A DNA stretch of 64,000 nucleotides, from NCBI RefSeq assembly GCF_000316665.1, contig NC_019678.1, positions 1,364,001 to 1,428,000 on the forward strand. The letters run 5' to 3'. Under the pieces are notes generated by a model that worked only from the letters and a program-made list of their open reading frames with translations, ran no database searches and was not told the DNA's origin. The position numbers and the translations under genes were made by a program. The DNA comes from Rivularia sp. PCC 7116. Its GTDB lineage: Bacteria > Cyanobacteriota > Cyanobacteriia > Cyanobacteriales > Nostocaceae. This document shows positions 18,710 through 27,459 of this stretch, in pieces; positions within the stretch are counted from its first letter, which is position 1; each line of letters starts with the position of its first letter.

Positions 18710-20380
18710 ATGAAATATAAGGGCTTTCCCATTTCTTTTGGAAATAATTTCTCTACTAAATTTAAATTACCTTTCTCGATTGCGACTTTACTGGTAGTTA
18801 CTAGCAGTTCGATGTTGCTACAAACCCAAGAGTCAAAAGCGAACATTAACAAGTACAGTAGCGCTCGAATTCAATTAGCACAAACTCCCGTTGCTAGCAG
18901 CATAATTTACGTAAATCCTCAAACTGGTACAGATGCTTTTGGTGCTGGTACCACTGAAGCTGCTGCATTTAAAACCATCAACTTCGCTCTCAAACAAGCC
19001 CAACCAGGCACTGTTGTTCAGCTTGCACCCGGTACCTACAGCAAAGAAACGGGAGAAAAATTTCCACTTAGAGTTAAAGAAGGAATAACTTTACGTGGGG
19101 ATGAAGCTGGAAAAGGACAAGCAACATTAATTACAGGTAGCGGTAGATACACAAGCCGTACATTTGCAGGTCAAAATATTACTATTCTTGCTGGCAAAAA
19201 CTCTGTAGTCTCTGGTGTTACGGTGACGAATCCAGCTTCTCGCGGTACGGGAGTATGGGTAGAATCAACAAATCCCAAGATTATAAATAGTACTTTTACG
19301 AACAACAAACGAGAAGGGGTTTTTGTTACTGGTACTGGTAATCCCATGATTGCCGGTAATATCTTTATTCAAAATTCCGGTAATGGCGTTTCTGTCGCTA
19401 AATCTGCTAAGGGAGAGATTCGCGGTAACTTATTTCAAGATACTGGATTTGGTTTAGCTATTGGTGGGAAATCCACACCTTTAATAGTTGAAAACCAAAT
19501 TTTGCAAAATGTAGACGGGCTTTTTATCTCTAATTCAGCACAGCCTATATTGCGTAAAAACGTTATTCAAAACAATACCCGTGATGGTATAGTTGCAATT
19601 TCTCAGGCTCAACCAAATTTAGGTACCTCTGAAGAAGCGGGTGGTAATTTAATTCGTAGCAACGAACGCTACGACGTACATAATGCTACTAAATCTCAAC
19701 TTCTAGCAATTGGTAACGATATCGACGAAAGTAAAATTCAAGGACAAGTTGAATTTGTTGCGGCAACAGTCGAACCTTTACCAGGGGGTGCAACTGCTTT
19801 TAGTGATGTCGCACCAAATTATTGGGCAAAAAGCTATATCGAAGTTTTAGCTTCTAAAGGTGTAATTGCTGGCTTCCCTGATGGAACTTTTAAGCCTAAC
19901 GAACCAGTTACCCGCGCTCAATTCGCTGCTATCATCAGCAAAGCTTTTGCTCCTCAAGCTCAAAAGCAAGCAACTAATTTCCGCGATGTCAGCACAAATT
20001 TTTGGGCTTACAATGCCATTCAAACAGCAACCAAAAGTCCTTTCCTAGCTGGATATCCTAATAATACTTTCAGACCACAATTAGAAATTCCTAGAGTACA
20101 GGTTTTAGTTTCTTTGGCTAACGGTTTGGGCTTAACTACAAATAATCCCAATATTCTTTCAGTTTACAGCGATGCTGGGCAAATTCCTAATTGGGCACAA
20201 CCATCGGTTGCAGCAGCCACTGCCAGACAACTTGTAGTTAACTATCCTACTGCTGCACAATTAAATCCTACACGTGAAGCAACTAGAGCAGAGGTTGCTG
20301 CTTTTGTTTATCAAGCCTTGGTTAATGCAGGGCAAGCTGAAGCAATTCCTTCGCCTTACATAGTAAGAGTTTCGCAGTAA
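18710..20380 (+). CDS. Secreted right-handed beta-helix (DUF1565) protein with three SLH domains
   Basis: The 556-residue protein has an N-terminal signal region (hydrophobic stretch about residues 20-40). A DUF1565/parallel beta-helix domain follows (about 65-340), with YVNPQTGTDAFG at its start and repeated turns such as NPKIINSTFTNN, GNPMIAGNIFIQN and QPILRKNVIQNN. Three SLH repeats close it (about 365-550): the first contains AFSDVAPNYWAKSYIE and GFPDGTFKPNEPVTRAQFAA, the second FRDVSTNFWAYNAIQ, the third is divergent. SLH domains in cyanobacteria anchor envelope proteins to peptidoglycan-linked polymers; the beta-helix may bind or cleave polysaccharide. Enzymatic activity cannot be claimed. 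Hairpins at 20412-20485 follow. Confidence 0.88.
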   Translation: MKYKGFPISFGNNFSTKFKLPFSIATLLVVTSSSMLLQTQESKANINKYSSARIQLAQTPVASSIIYVNPQTGTDAFGAGTTEAAAFKTINFALKQAQPGTVVQLAPGTYSKETGEKFPLRVKEGITLRGDEAGKGQATLITGSGRYTSRTFAGQNITILAGKNSVVSGVTVTNPASRGTGVWVESTNPKIINSTFTNNKREGVFVTGTGNPMIAGNIFIQNSGNGVSVAKSAKGEIRGNLFQDTGFGLAIGGKSTPLIVENQILQNVDGLFISNSAQPILRKNVIQNNTRDGIVAISQAQPNLGTSEEAGGNLIRSNERYDVHNATKSQLLAIGNDIDESKIQGQVEFVAATVEPLPGGATAFSDVAPNYWAKSYIEVLASKGVIAGFPDGTFKPNEPVTRAQFAAIISKAFAPQAQKQATNFRDVSTNFWAYNAIQTATKSPFLAGYPNNTFRPQLEIPRVQVLVSLANGLGLTTNNPNILSVYSDAGQIPNWAQPSVAAATARQLVVNYPTAAQLNPTREATRAEVAAFVYQALVNAGQAEAIPSPYIVRVSQ

Positions 20381-20411
20381 TGTATTGTATGCAATATGTC
20401 TGTTTCTAAGA

Positions 20412-20442
20412 AATAAGTAATCCGAAAAAACAATTACTTATT
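20412..20442 (+). terminator. AT-rich hairpin after the SLH gene
   Basis: A 9-bp stem AATAAGTAA/TTACTTATT with a 13-base loop lies 32 bases past the stop and is followed by GCTATTTTTA. Weak stem, but well placed. Confidence 0.5.
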
Positions 20443-20455
20443 GCTATTTTTATGT

Positions 20456-20485
20456 ACCTACACCTGTTTAAAGATGGGTGTAGGT
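20456..20485 (+). terminator. Second hairpin after the SLH gene
   Basis: ACCTACACC (20456-20464) pairs with GGTGTAGGT (20477-20485) over a 12-base loop. It is stronger than the preceding hairpin but has no T-run, so it could instead be an interspersed palindrome. Confidence 0.5.
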
Positions 20486-20975
20486 TACAAGATTTACTCA
20501 TCTAACAAAATCTTTTGGCAGCGATAGATATAGCTCAATAATTTCCAAAAACTCTGATTTTTAAGGTAGGTAGTCAAGATAATCCAATAACTGCCTTCAA
20601 AACCATCTTTTTCCAATTCAAACGTTATCTTAAATGAATTTTGCTACTTTCTGGCGGTGAGATGCTTTAGCTTGTACGGAAATTCATTTTTGCTAGTATT
20701 TTTTAAATGTTTTCAGTCTGATAATATTATCGCAATCCGATTATTTTTATTGAAATATAGTCAGAATTTGCATTGCTGCTTCCAGTTAATACTTATTTAT
20801 GTAAAATTTTATGTAAAGACTTATAAGTTGAATAGTGACCGCTTATTAACTGCTAGGGCATAAATAAACTATTTACTATTTAGGGCTTGCTCTGACGATT
20901 AATAACATTATTTTTGACATCTTGCTGCAAGAAATATTATTGTATTTTTATAATTACGTTCCCTTGTGATTTCTT
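20486..20975. other. Intergenic region before the RsbRD-type kinase
   Basis: About 490 bases without an accepted gene; a 68-codon frame at 20657-20863 lacks a ribosome binding site and any recognisable feature. The kinase promoter presumably lies at 20850-20970. Confidence 0.45.
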
Positions 20976-22175
20976 GTGAGTAAAGACCTTGGAAAAATAT
21001 TACTGGCTAAGAACGATATTATAATTGACAACTGGATTGCTGCGATTCGCAAACACGAAGACATAGAAAGCTCAAAAAACCTAACTTATAAATCGGTACG
21101 CGATAATCTCCCTATTGTTGTAAGAGGTCTTGCGACTCTACTTTCTCAACCTTTAAATAATCGAACGCAGATTATAGAAGAAAAAGGTATAGCACACGGG
21201 ATTCTCAGAGCCGAGCAAGGTTATGATATTAATGAATTCTTGCTAGAATACGGTTTATTCCGGAAGATAATTTTTGCTGTTCTCAAACCAGATTTGCTTT
21301 CATGCTCTAGTGATGAAATTTTGCAAACGGTTGAGACAATTGACTCAGTAATAGACCAAGTTATTTCTTTATCTTTAGAAAGTTATATTGAAGTACGGTT
21401 ACAGGAATTACAGGATTTACAGTCACAACTAATACTAAACAATCAAGAATTAACCCGCTTAGTAGCAATGCAAAAGGAGAGTCTGTCTCATCTTGCCCAC
21501 GAATTCAAATCTCCTTTAAACTCCATAATGGGTTTTTCATCATTGCTATTAAAACAGCAGCGAGGAATTTCGAGCGGACAAGATAAATCTTTGAATTTAC
21601 AGTTTCTCGAAAAGGTGATTGGAAATAGTCGGCAGCTATTACGTTTAATTAACAACACCTTAGAAATGTCTCGCATTGAAGCAGGAAAAGTACCTCTTAG
21701 TCTGGAATGGATTAACGTGCGATCGCAAATCCAAACGGTTGTAGAAGCCTTAGAACCTGCTGCTCGTCAAAAAAATTTGCAAGTGATATTGAAATGCGAT
21801 CGCGCTCCCAAACAAGTGTTGAGTGACCCCTTAAGATTACAGCAAATTATTACTAATCTGGTAAGCAATGCTATCCGTTACACTACAGAAGGAAGCATTA
21901 CAATTACTTGCGAAGTTAAGAATGATGACCAATGGTCAATTAGAGTTGCCGATACAGGGGTTGGTATAAGCCCGGAAGCTCAAGCTCAAATTTTTGAATC
22001 TTACTTTAGAGTTGCCTCAGATGGTGGTTATTCTCCTGATAGCACTGGTTTAGGATTAGCGATTGTTGAAAAGCTAGTCAAATTACTTAATGGAAATATA
22101 GAATTAATTTCTGAATTAGAAAAAGGTTCTAGTTTTACAGTTATTTTTCCTAAAAAAATCACACTTTCCTCTTAA
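20976..22175 (+). CDS. Histidine kinase with N-terminal RsbRD-like domain
   Basis: The 399-residue protein starts with a helical domain (residues about 5-140: LLAKNDIIIDNWIAAIRKH, then RAEQGYDINEFLLEYGLFRKI) that resembles the RsbRD N-terminal domain. It continues with HisKA (phospho-acceptor His175 in HLAHEFKSPLN) and HATPase (N-box ITNLVSNAIRYT, G1 DTGVGISPE, G2 STGLGLAIVEK). No membrane helix. The start is a GTG. Such kinases are common orphans in filamentous cyanobacteria; the RsbRD-like part may sense an intracellular signal or a partner. It converges on a small membrane protein gene 25 bases downstream. Confidence 0.88.
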   Translation: MSKDLGKILLAKNDIIIDNWIAAIRKHEDIESSKNLTYKSVRDNLPIVVRGLATLLSQPLNNRTQIIEEKGIAHGILRAEQGYDINEFLLEYGLFRKIIFAVLKPDLLSCSSDEILQTVETIDSVIDQVISLSLESYIEVRLQELQDLQSQLILNNQELTRLVAMQKESLSHLAHEFKSPLNSIMGFSSLLLKQQRGISSGQDKSLNLQFLEKVIGNSRQLLRLINNTLEMSRIEAGKVPLSLEWINVRSQIQTVVEALEPAARQKNLQVILKCDRAPKQVLSDPLRLQQIITNLVSNAIRYTTEGSITITCEVKNDDQWSIRVADTGVGISPEAQAQIFESYFRVASDGGYSPDSTGLGLAIVEKLVKLLNGNIELISELEKGSSFTVIFPKKITLSS

Positions 22176-22199
22176 ATACAATCGCTTATTCAATAAACA

Positions 22200-22361
22200 T
22201 TAAGATTCAGCTAAATCGCTTTTCCTGATAAAAAGGATAATAACTCCAATCACTAAAAAAGAAATTCCCCACCATAAAGAATTACCAGGAAGAACTTTGA
22301 GTAAAAGCGTAGTTAATCCTGAAGTAATTAATGACCATCCTGCGGTTGTTCTATATTGCAT
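22200..22361 (-). CDS. Short membrane protein, 53 residues
   Basis: A frame too short for usual cut-offs runs from ATG at 22361-22359 to TAA at 22202-22200. The peptide starts MQYRTTAGWSLITSGLTTLL, continues with LKVLPGNSLWWGISFLVIGV and ends IILFIRKSDLAES. It forms two hydrophobic helices separated by PGNSLWW and closes with a basic then acidic tail, a sensible membrane hairpin topology. No clear Shine-Dalgarno precedes it. The composition, clean start/stop and tight packing against the convergent kinase gene argue that it is real. Function unknown. Confidence 0.55.
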   Translation of the reverse strand: MQYRTTAGWSLITSGLTTLLLKVLPGNSLWWGISFLVIGVIILFIRKSDLAES

Positions 22362-23163
22362 TATTTGAATTTAGCTCTGCTAGATTTAGGAGATTGATAA
22401 GCATGATAAAACACTATTCTTATCTGCTGTTAATCATAAAAAGATAGACTAGCTAAAATACTCTATCTATAGATATAGTTAATTACTAAGAATTAATAAT
22501 AATAAAATTATTTTAATCTTCTCTAAGGTAGTTGAATAAATTAGTAGACTGGAAAAAAGATTATTTAGTATATAAAATCACTGAATTTTAATTTGTCTAT
22601 AAATTTATTTTTAATTTAATTTAAAATTCAATACTGAATATATTTTATAGCTGTGAAACTTGAGGAAGTCAGATAATTATTTTAGATTTGAGTATAACCA
22701 GGTAACAAATCCTGATTGTTCGAGGTTAAGTTGTTACGTATCTAGTTATATACAGCAAGCGGGAAATATCCGCACTTGAATGATTTATATTTTCTCGTTG
22801 TATAAATTAAAATTATTAACTATTCGCATTTCAATGCCCGAGCAATTACATCATTTATCTCAAAAATCGGGATTATTCCAAAGATACCTATTGCAGCGAG
22901 CATCTTAATACAGATTTTTAATATCAGCTTAACCCCTGCTACACAAGTATTTCTGCGAGCAATCTAACTTCCTGTTACATGCAAATTAAGATTACTAATA
23001 AATTGCTGTGGTAGGATTCTAAGCGAATAACTTAAATAAGTTCGTCTCTTGGTGAAGTATAAAAATTCAGGTTTATCAAAAGCTTGAAATTTAGACTTCA
23101 GACGAGAGCGGGTATATAATTCATAATTTAGTTAAAAATACGTCCTAATTAGACGTGTAATTG
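22362..23163. other. Intergenic region of about 800 bases
   Basis: Very AT-rich at 22440-22680. A small inverted repeat, ACGTC...GACGT, lies just before the pentapeptide gene at about 23141-23157. No gene or RNA recognised. Confidence 0.45.
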
Positions 23164-24534
23164 ATGATGGCTCAAGAATACCGTCGTGCAAAACTTAGAG
23201 GAAAATCATTTAAAGGGCAAGATTTGACTGGTGTAGATTTTTCCAATTCTGACATTCGCGGTACCGACTTCACTAATGCTATTCTCAGAGATGCAAATTT
23301 CAGCCATACGAAATCAGGTTTGCAACGCCGTTGGGCAATTATTCTAATTTTCTTGTCGCTACTGCTCTGTGCGGTATCGGGTTTGATGTCGGCTATTGGT
23401 GGTTCTTTAGTAGGATTTATTTTAGTTGATAGTGCGCGCTCCAATGTTTATGTCGGCGCTTCTTGTTTAATTATTCTCTTAATATACTTTTTGCTAAGCA
23501 TCGGCAAAGGAGTATTATCTGCTTGCGTATTCTTGGCGGTAACTATTGCCTTAGCCATAGTCGCAGCAGTCTCATGGGCTGGCTTTGTAGCCGTCTTCTG
23601 GAGCGGATTAGCAACAACTTCAGAGGCAACGCAAATTGCACCGATAGTCGCAGTTGTCACTATGGGAACTGTAGCCGTCATCGTGACTGCGGTGGGAGCG
23701 GTATGCGTAACAATTTCAGCAGCTATTACCGGAGCCATCGCGGGAGTTTTTGCGGTAATGATAGCAGTGATGATAGCCGGAGTAGTCGCCGGTGCTGTAT
23801 CGGTGTATGCGATGATGGTAAATCCAGTTGCGGGAGTAGTTGCCGGTATTGTTTCGCTAGTGCTAGTAATCCTGTCTGCTTTTATTGGCATTACCGCTAT
23901 TTCTGAAGATAAAAAGCAGAATTTCGTTCGTAAAATCGCTATTTCTTTAACCACTAGATACGGTACTAGTTTTCGCAATGCTGATTTAACAGATGCTGAC
24001 TTTACCCAAGCCAAACTCAAGAGCGCTAATTTTACCAAAGCCAAAATCAAACGCACTAACTGGTTTGAAATCAAAGAGGTTCATTTAGCAGCAGTAAATA
24101 CAACTTATTTAGAAAATGCCCAAATGCGCGAGCTAGTTGTCAATAAAAATTTACAAAATAAAATATTTGATGGTTGGAACTTGCGGGGAATCAATTTACA
24201 AGGGGCAAACCTCAAAGATGCCAGTTTTGTTGGAGCAAATTTAAATCAAACCAATTTGCGAAATGCCGATTTATCTAGAGCAAAACTTGTGCGATCGCAA
24301 TTAGACAAAGCGGATTTAAGAAACGCTAATCTCACGGGAGCCTATATAGAAGATTGGAGCATAACTCCACAAACTCTCCTACATCCCATCAATTGCGATT
24401 ATATATTTTTACGGGTGCCAACTCCAGAAGACCCAAATCCCCATCGTCTACCGGCAAATTGGGAAGCAACTTTCAAGGATGATGAATTTAATCAATCGAT
24501 GAATCCTCTATTGAAAGTTTCAAATTTTAGTTAA
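23164..24534 (+). CDS. Pentapeptide-repeat protein interrupted by a large membrane domain
   Basis: I place the start at the first ATG (23164), one codon after a possible TTG; a second ATG follows at once. The protein has 456 residues. Residues about 8-50 are pentapeptide repeats (LRGKSFKGQDLTGVDFSNSDIRGTDF in register). Residues about 55-250 are a very hydrophobic Ala/Val/Ile/Gly-rich block with six or more membrane helices. Residues about 270-420 return to pentapeptide repeats (NADLTDADFTQAKLKSANF; LQGANLKDASFVGANLNQTN). The repeats should form right-handed quadrilateral beta-helices on the same, probably cytoplasmic, side of the membrane. Function unknown. A gene with a TM head follows 180 bases downstream. 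Confidence 0.85.
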   Translation: MMAQEYRRAKLRGKSFKGQDLTGVDFSNSDIRGTDFTNAILRDANFSHTKSGLQRRWAIILIFLSLLLCAVSGLMSAIGGSLVGFILVDSARSNVYVGASCLIILLIYFLLSIGKGVLSACVFLAVTIALAIVAAVSWAGFVAVFWSGLATTSEATQIAPIVAVVTMGTVAVIVTAVGAVCVTISAAITGAIAGVFAVMIAVMIAGVVAGAVSVYAMMVNPVAGVVAGIVSLVLVILSAFIGITAISEDKKQNFVRKIAISLTTRYGTSFRNADLTDADFTQAKLKSANFTKAKIKRTNWFEIKEVHLAAVNTTYLENAQMRELVVNKNLQNKIFDGWNLRGINLQGANLKDASFVGANLNQTNLRNADLSRAKLVRSQLDKADLRNANLTGAYIEDWSITPQTLLHPINCDYIFLRVPTPEDPNPHRLPANWEATFKDDEFNQSMNPLLKVSNFS

Positions 24535-24535
24535 T

Positions 24536-24577
24536 GGTTAATGGGTAATGGGTAATTGGTAATTGGTAATTGGTAAC
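24536..24577. repeat. GGTAATT heptamer array
   Basis: Tandem GGGTAAT/GGTAATT copies begin right after the pentapeptide gene stop. STRR-type repeat, the same family as the arrays at 57.0 and 59.0 kb. Confidence 0.85.
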
Positions 24578-24711
24578 AGGAAGTCTTAACCTTGACTTTA
24601 TAAATCAGTTCTAATATGTATAGCTGTAGCCATAATTGGAAAATTTAATCAATAAATTGAGTTAAAGAGCTAATTAGCGTGACTCCTAACTTTTAATTAC
24701 AATATACGGCT

Positions 24712-25215
24712 ATGAGAGATTTATTGGTTTATCTTCTAGTCGCTTTATTGATTGCTTTATTCATTGAGCTAAATAATAAAAATGCTCGAATTCAGAATCT
24801 AGAATCAATTTTACAAATTGCCGTTGCAAAGCCAAGCTTATACGTACAAACTTATCAACACATAGGAGATATTATGTCTGAAGAGAACGAAATCACGATT
24901 AATCCTCAAGGGGATGCCGTAGGAATTTCGATTGGTGACGATAATTATCAAGAAGGAGTTTTTGCAAAAACTAGCGGTGATGTCGCAAATTTTGTTAACG
25001 AATTAGAAGGTTCGCGAGAAGAAGCTTCACCCAGAATAAAAGCACTTTTTGCTCAAATTCAAAAGACTATTGAAAACAACGATGATTTATCACCGGAAGA
25101 GAAAAATTATGCATTACAGCAACTAAAATCCTTAGAATCTACTTCTCAAGCTAATAAAAGAAAACTAATGAAAGCCGAATCGGATCAATTCATGACTGAT
25201 GCGTCAATCGTGTAA
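24712..25215 (+). CDS. Unknown protein with N-terminal membrane helix (two possible starts)
   Basis: The longest frame gives 167 residues: a membrane helix at about 4-21 (LLVYLLVALLIALFIEL), a short linker and then a soluble acidic part with a predicted helical end (SPRIKALFAQIQKTIE onward). An internal ATG at 24874 is preceded by AGGAGA at an ideal 6-7 base distance and would make a 113-residue soluble protein starting MSEENEITINPQGDAVG. The upstream ATG has no such site. Either both forms are made or the upstream part is a leader. No family recognised. It follows the pentapeptide membrane protein on the same strand. Confidence 0.7.
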   Translation: MRDLLVYLLVALLIALFIELNNKNARIQNLESILQIAVAKPSLYVQTYQHIGDIMSEENEITINPQGDAVGISIGDDNYQEGVFAKTSGDVANFVNELEGSREEASPRIKALFAQIQKTIENNDDLSPEEKNYALQQLKSLESTSQANKRKLMKAESDQFMTDASIV

Positions 25216-25357
25216 AGTTATTGAATTAGTAAAACAATTGAGACTAAAGAACTAACGGCAATCAAAACTTCCCGTCTTCCCACCTCCCCCATCCATCTGG
25301 TTGCTAAGATAAATAAAGCGGAATCATTTCACCTATATATTTGTGAGTTATAAGACT

Positions 25358-25921
25358 ATGTCCTCTGCGATCGCTGTTGAGAAAAAAAAGTTAAAAAATC
25401 CGCCCTTGCAACTTCATTACTTGGGGGATAAGGTTCTAAGACAACCTGCCAAACGTATATCAAAAGTAGACGAAGAAATTCGTAAGTTGGCGCGAGAAAT
25501 GCTGCAAACTATGTACAGCAGCGATGGTATTGGTTTAGCAGCACCCCAAGTAGGAATTCACAAACAACTTATCGTTATAGATATTGAACCAGATAACCCA
25601 GCCAATCCTCCCCTAATTTTAATCAATCCCATTATTAAAAAATCTTTTGGTGACATCTGCGTAGAACAAGAAGGATGTCTGAGCATACCCGGTGTTTACC
25701 TAGATGTTAAACGTCCCGAAATGATTGAAGTTGCTTATAAAGATGAAAATGGTCGTCCTCAAAGCTTGAAAGCTGGAGGTTTACTCGGACGTTGCATCCA
25801 ACACGAGATGGATCATCTTAACGGTGTTGTATTTGTAGATCGAGTCGAAAACGCTTTAGCACTAACCCAAGAACTATCAAAGAATGGTTTTTCCCATCAA
25901 GCTGTAAAATCAATAGTATAG
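25358..25921 (+). CDS. def: Peptide deformylase
   Basis: I choose the ATG at 25358 (187 residues, MSSAIAVEKKKLKNPPLQL); an in-frame GTG five codons earlier is possible. All three PDF motifs are present: GIGLAAPQVG at residues about 60-69, EGCLSIPG at about 105-112 with the metal-ligand Cys, and QHEMDHLNG at about 147-155 with the two His ligands and catalytic Glu. The enzyme removes the formyl group from nascent proteins. A small membrane protein gene follows 24 bases downstream and may be co-transcribed. Confidence 0.95.
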   Translation: MSSAIAVEKKKLKNPPLQLHYLGDKVLRQPAKRISKVDEEIRKLAREMLQTMYSSDGIGLAAPQVGIHKQLIVIDIEPDNPANPPLILINPIIKKSFGDICVEQEGCLSIPGVYLDVKRPEMIEVAYKDENGRPQSLKAGGLLGRCIQHEMDHLNGVVFVDRVENALALTQELSKNGFSHQAVKSIV

Positions 25922-25945
25922 GGGGAAAAATAGGGAAAAATACTC

Positions 25946-26152
25946 ATGAACACCATGACACCGCTTAGCGGTTTGTTTTTACTTGGTTCTTGTATCGCTG
26001 CGATCGCAGCAGTTGGTTGTGTTTTTGAAATTTCATCGGGACAACCAGATTTAGGAATGCAGAACACCTCAATTATTTTAGGAATTAGCATTCCGCTCAC
26101 AGCCTTATTTTTCTTTGCCGCAGTCCGAGATGCGCGAGCTAACATGAAATAA
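25946..26152 (+). CDS. Small two-helix membrane protein
   Basis: The 68-residue protein has two hydrophobic helices (about residues 7-28 and 42-60) joined by a short polar loop, EISSGQPDLGMQN, and ends RDARANMK. It starts 24 bases after def on the same strand, which supports co-transcription. I do not recognise a family; the regular topology and spacing make it likely to be expressed. A HIP1 site lies inside the gene. Confidence 0.65.
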   Translation: MNTMTPLSGLFLLGSCIAAIAAVGCVFEISSGQPDLGMQNTSIILGISIPLTALFFFAAVRDARANMK

Positions 26153-26254
26153 GCATCAGGTACGAAACGTACTTTTAAAGGAAAAAGGAAAAAGAGTAGA
26201 GGGAAACTTTATTCTTTTACCTTTTGCCTTTTTATTTTTTATAGAATTGATAAT

Positions 26255-26284
26255 TGGGCATCGGGCATTGGGCATTGGGCATTG
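26255..26284. repeat. GGGCATT heptamer array
   Basis: Four copies of GGGCATT/GGGCATC in tandem between two plus-strand genes. STRR-type. Confidence 0.8.
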
Positions 26285-26320
26285 ATTATAAAATAGATAA
26301 TTATTTACTCTTAACTCCTG

Positions 26321-27160
26321 ATGACATCCGTATTCAATTCTAGCCAAAGTCAATTAATAAGACTTTCTCAAGGACAGCTTAACTTATTAGAAAGTTGTCC
26401 CCGTAAATTTCAACATACTTATTTAGAACAACTTCGTCCTCCTCTCGATCCAAAGTATGAGGAAAAGCAGTTGCTAGGAAGTCGCTTTCACTTGCTAATG
26501 CAGCAGCAAGAAATGGGTTTGAAAATTGGTAGTTTTTTGCAAACCGATAGTCAATTGCAAAGCTGGATGAATACTTTTGCCAGTATCGCACCAGATATTG
26601 TAACCCCCACTGACAATAGCGAAACTTTCCGAGAAAGCGAACATTATCGCACCCTACAAATACAAGACTATTTACTTACCGCTATTTATGATTTATTAAT
26701 TGCAGACAAGGAAAAAGCCCAGATTCTTGACTGGAAAACTTATCGGCAACCACCTTCAAAACGCAAGCTGCAATATGATTGGCAAACACGTCTTTACATG
26801 TACGTACTAGCCGAAACTAGCACCTACCAGCCAGAAAATATTTCCATGACTTATTGGTTTGTGCAATCGGAAAGCAAACCACACAGTATTAAATTCAGCT
26901 ATAGTTCTACCCAGCATCAACAAACTAAAAAGAAACTCGATGGTCATTTAAAGAAACTAACTAAATGGCTGCAAGCTTATCAACAAGGAGAACAGCTACC
27001 TCAAGTCTCCGAAGGTAGTAAAACCTGTACTTATTGTCAGTATGCTTCTCGCTGTGGAAGAGTTGCTGCTAATTTCGCTCAAAAATCATCGTCTCATGAT
27101 TTACTCGGAGTTAATAACACTTTACTCAACTTAGCTAACATTGAAGAAGTACCTCTTTAG
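26321..27160 (+). CDS. PD-(D/E)XK nuclease of the RecB/Cas4-like type with probable 4Fe-4S cluster
   Basis: The 279-residue protein starts with SQGQLNLLESCPRKFQ (Cys26), the entry motif of RecB/AddB/Cas4-like nucleases. The core has an Asp in AIYDLLIADKEK and LDWKTYR, which supplies the D-x-K of the PD-(D/E)XK site. Cys236-x2-Cys239-x5-Cys245 (CTYCQYASRC) at the C-terminus completes the C...CX2CX5C pattern that holds a 4Fe-4S cluster in AddB and Cas4. No cas genes are near, so it is not a CRISPR Cas4. It precedes recJ by 300 bases on the same strand, which suggests a DNA repair role; that is inference. Confidence 0.82.
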   Translation: MTSVFNSSQSQLIRLSQGQLNLLESCPRKFQHTYLEQLRPPLDPKYEEKQLLGSRFHLLMQQQEMGLKIGSFLQTDSQLQSWMNTFASIAPDIVTPTDNSETFRESEHYRTLQIQDYLLTAIYDLLIADKEKAQILDWKTYRQPPSKRKLQYDWQTRLYMYVLAETSTYQPENISMTYWFVQSESKPHSIKFSYSSTQHQQTKKKLDGHLKKLTKWLQAYQQGEQLPQVSEGSKTCTYCQYASRCGRVAANFAQKSSSHDLLGVNNTLLNLANIEEVPL

Positions 27161-27459
27161 GTTGCTAACTGATTAGTGACTTTATCCGCCAGAGAATCAA
27201 AATATTCTATTCATCCAGGAATTAGAGATTGATGACATCGCGCTGGTGTTTTATTTAGGAGAACAATTATTTACCAGCGATATATATGCTTATTTATACA
27301 GAACTTATTCAGCCTGTGAAAAAATAATTTCATCAAGGTAGTCAGAATAAAATAGAAGCTGTCTTTATAAATGCATCGGTAGATTGTCCTCGTTCAAACC
27401 TTAATGACAAAATCGAAAATTTCATAACTTAATATCTAAAATTTATAATCTCAAATTGT
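27161..27459. other. Intergenic region before recJ
   Basis: About 300 bases with no gene, hairpin or repeat that I could recognise. Confidence 0.4.

Noticed and set aside
20657-20863. 68-codon frame rich in Phe/Leu/Cys
   Set aside because: Hydrophobic by AT-richness, without a ribosome binding site or sensible topology.
26156-26353. 65-codon minus-strand frame
   Set aside because: Much of it is translated GGGCATT heptamer repeat; it overlaps the real start of the nuclease gene.
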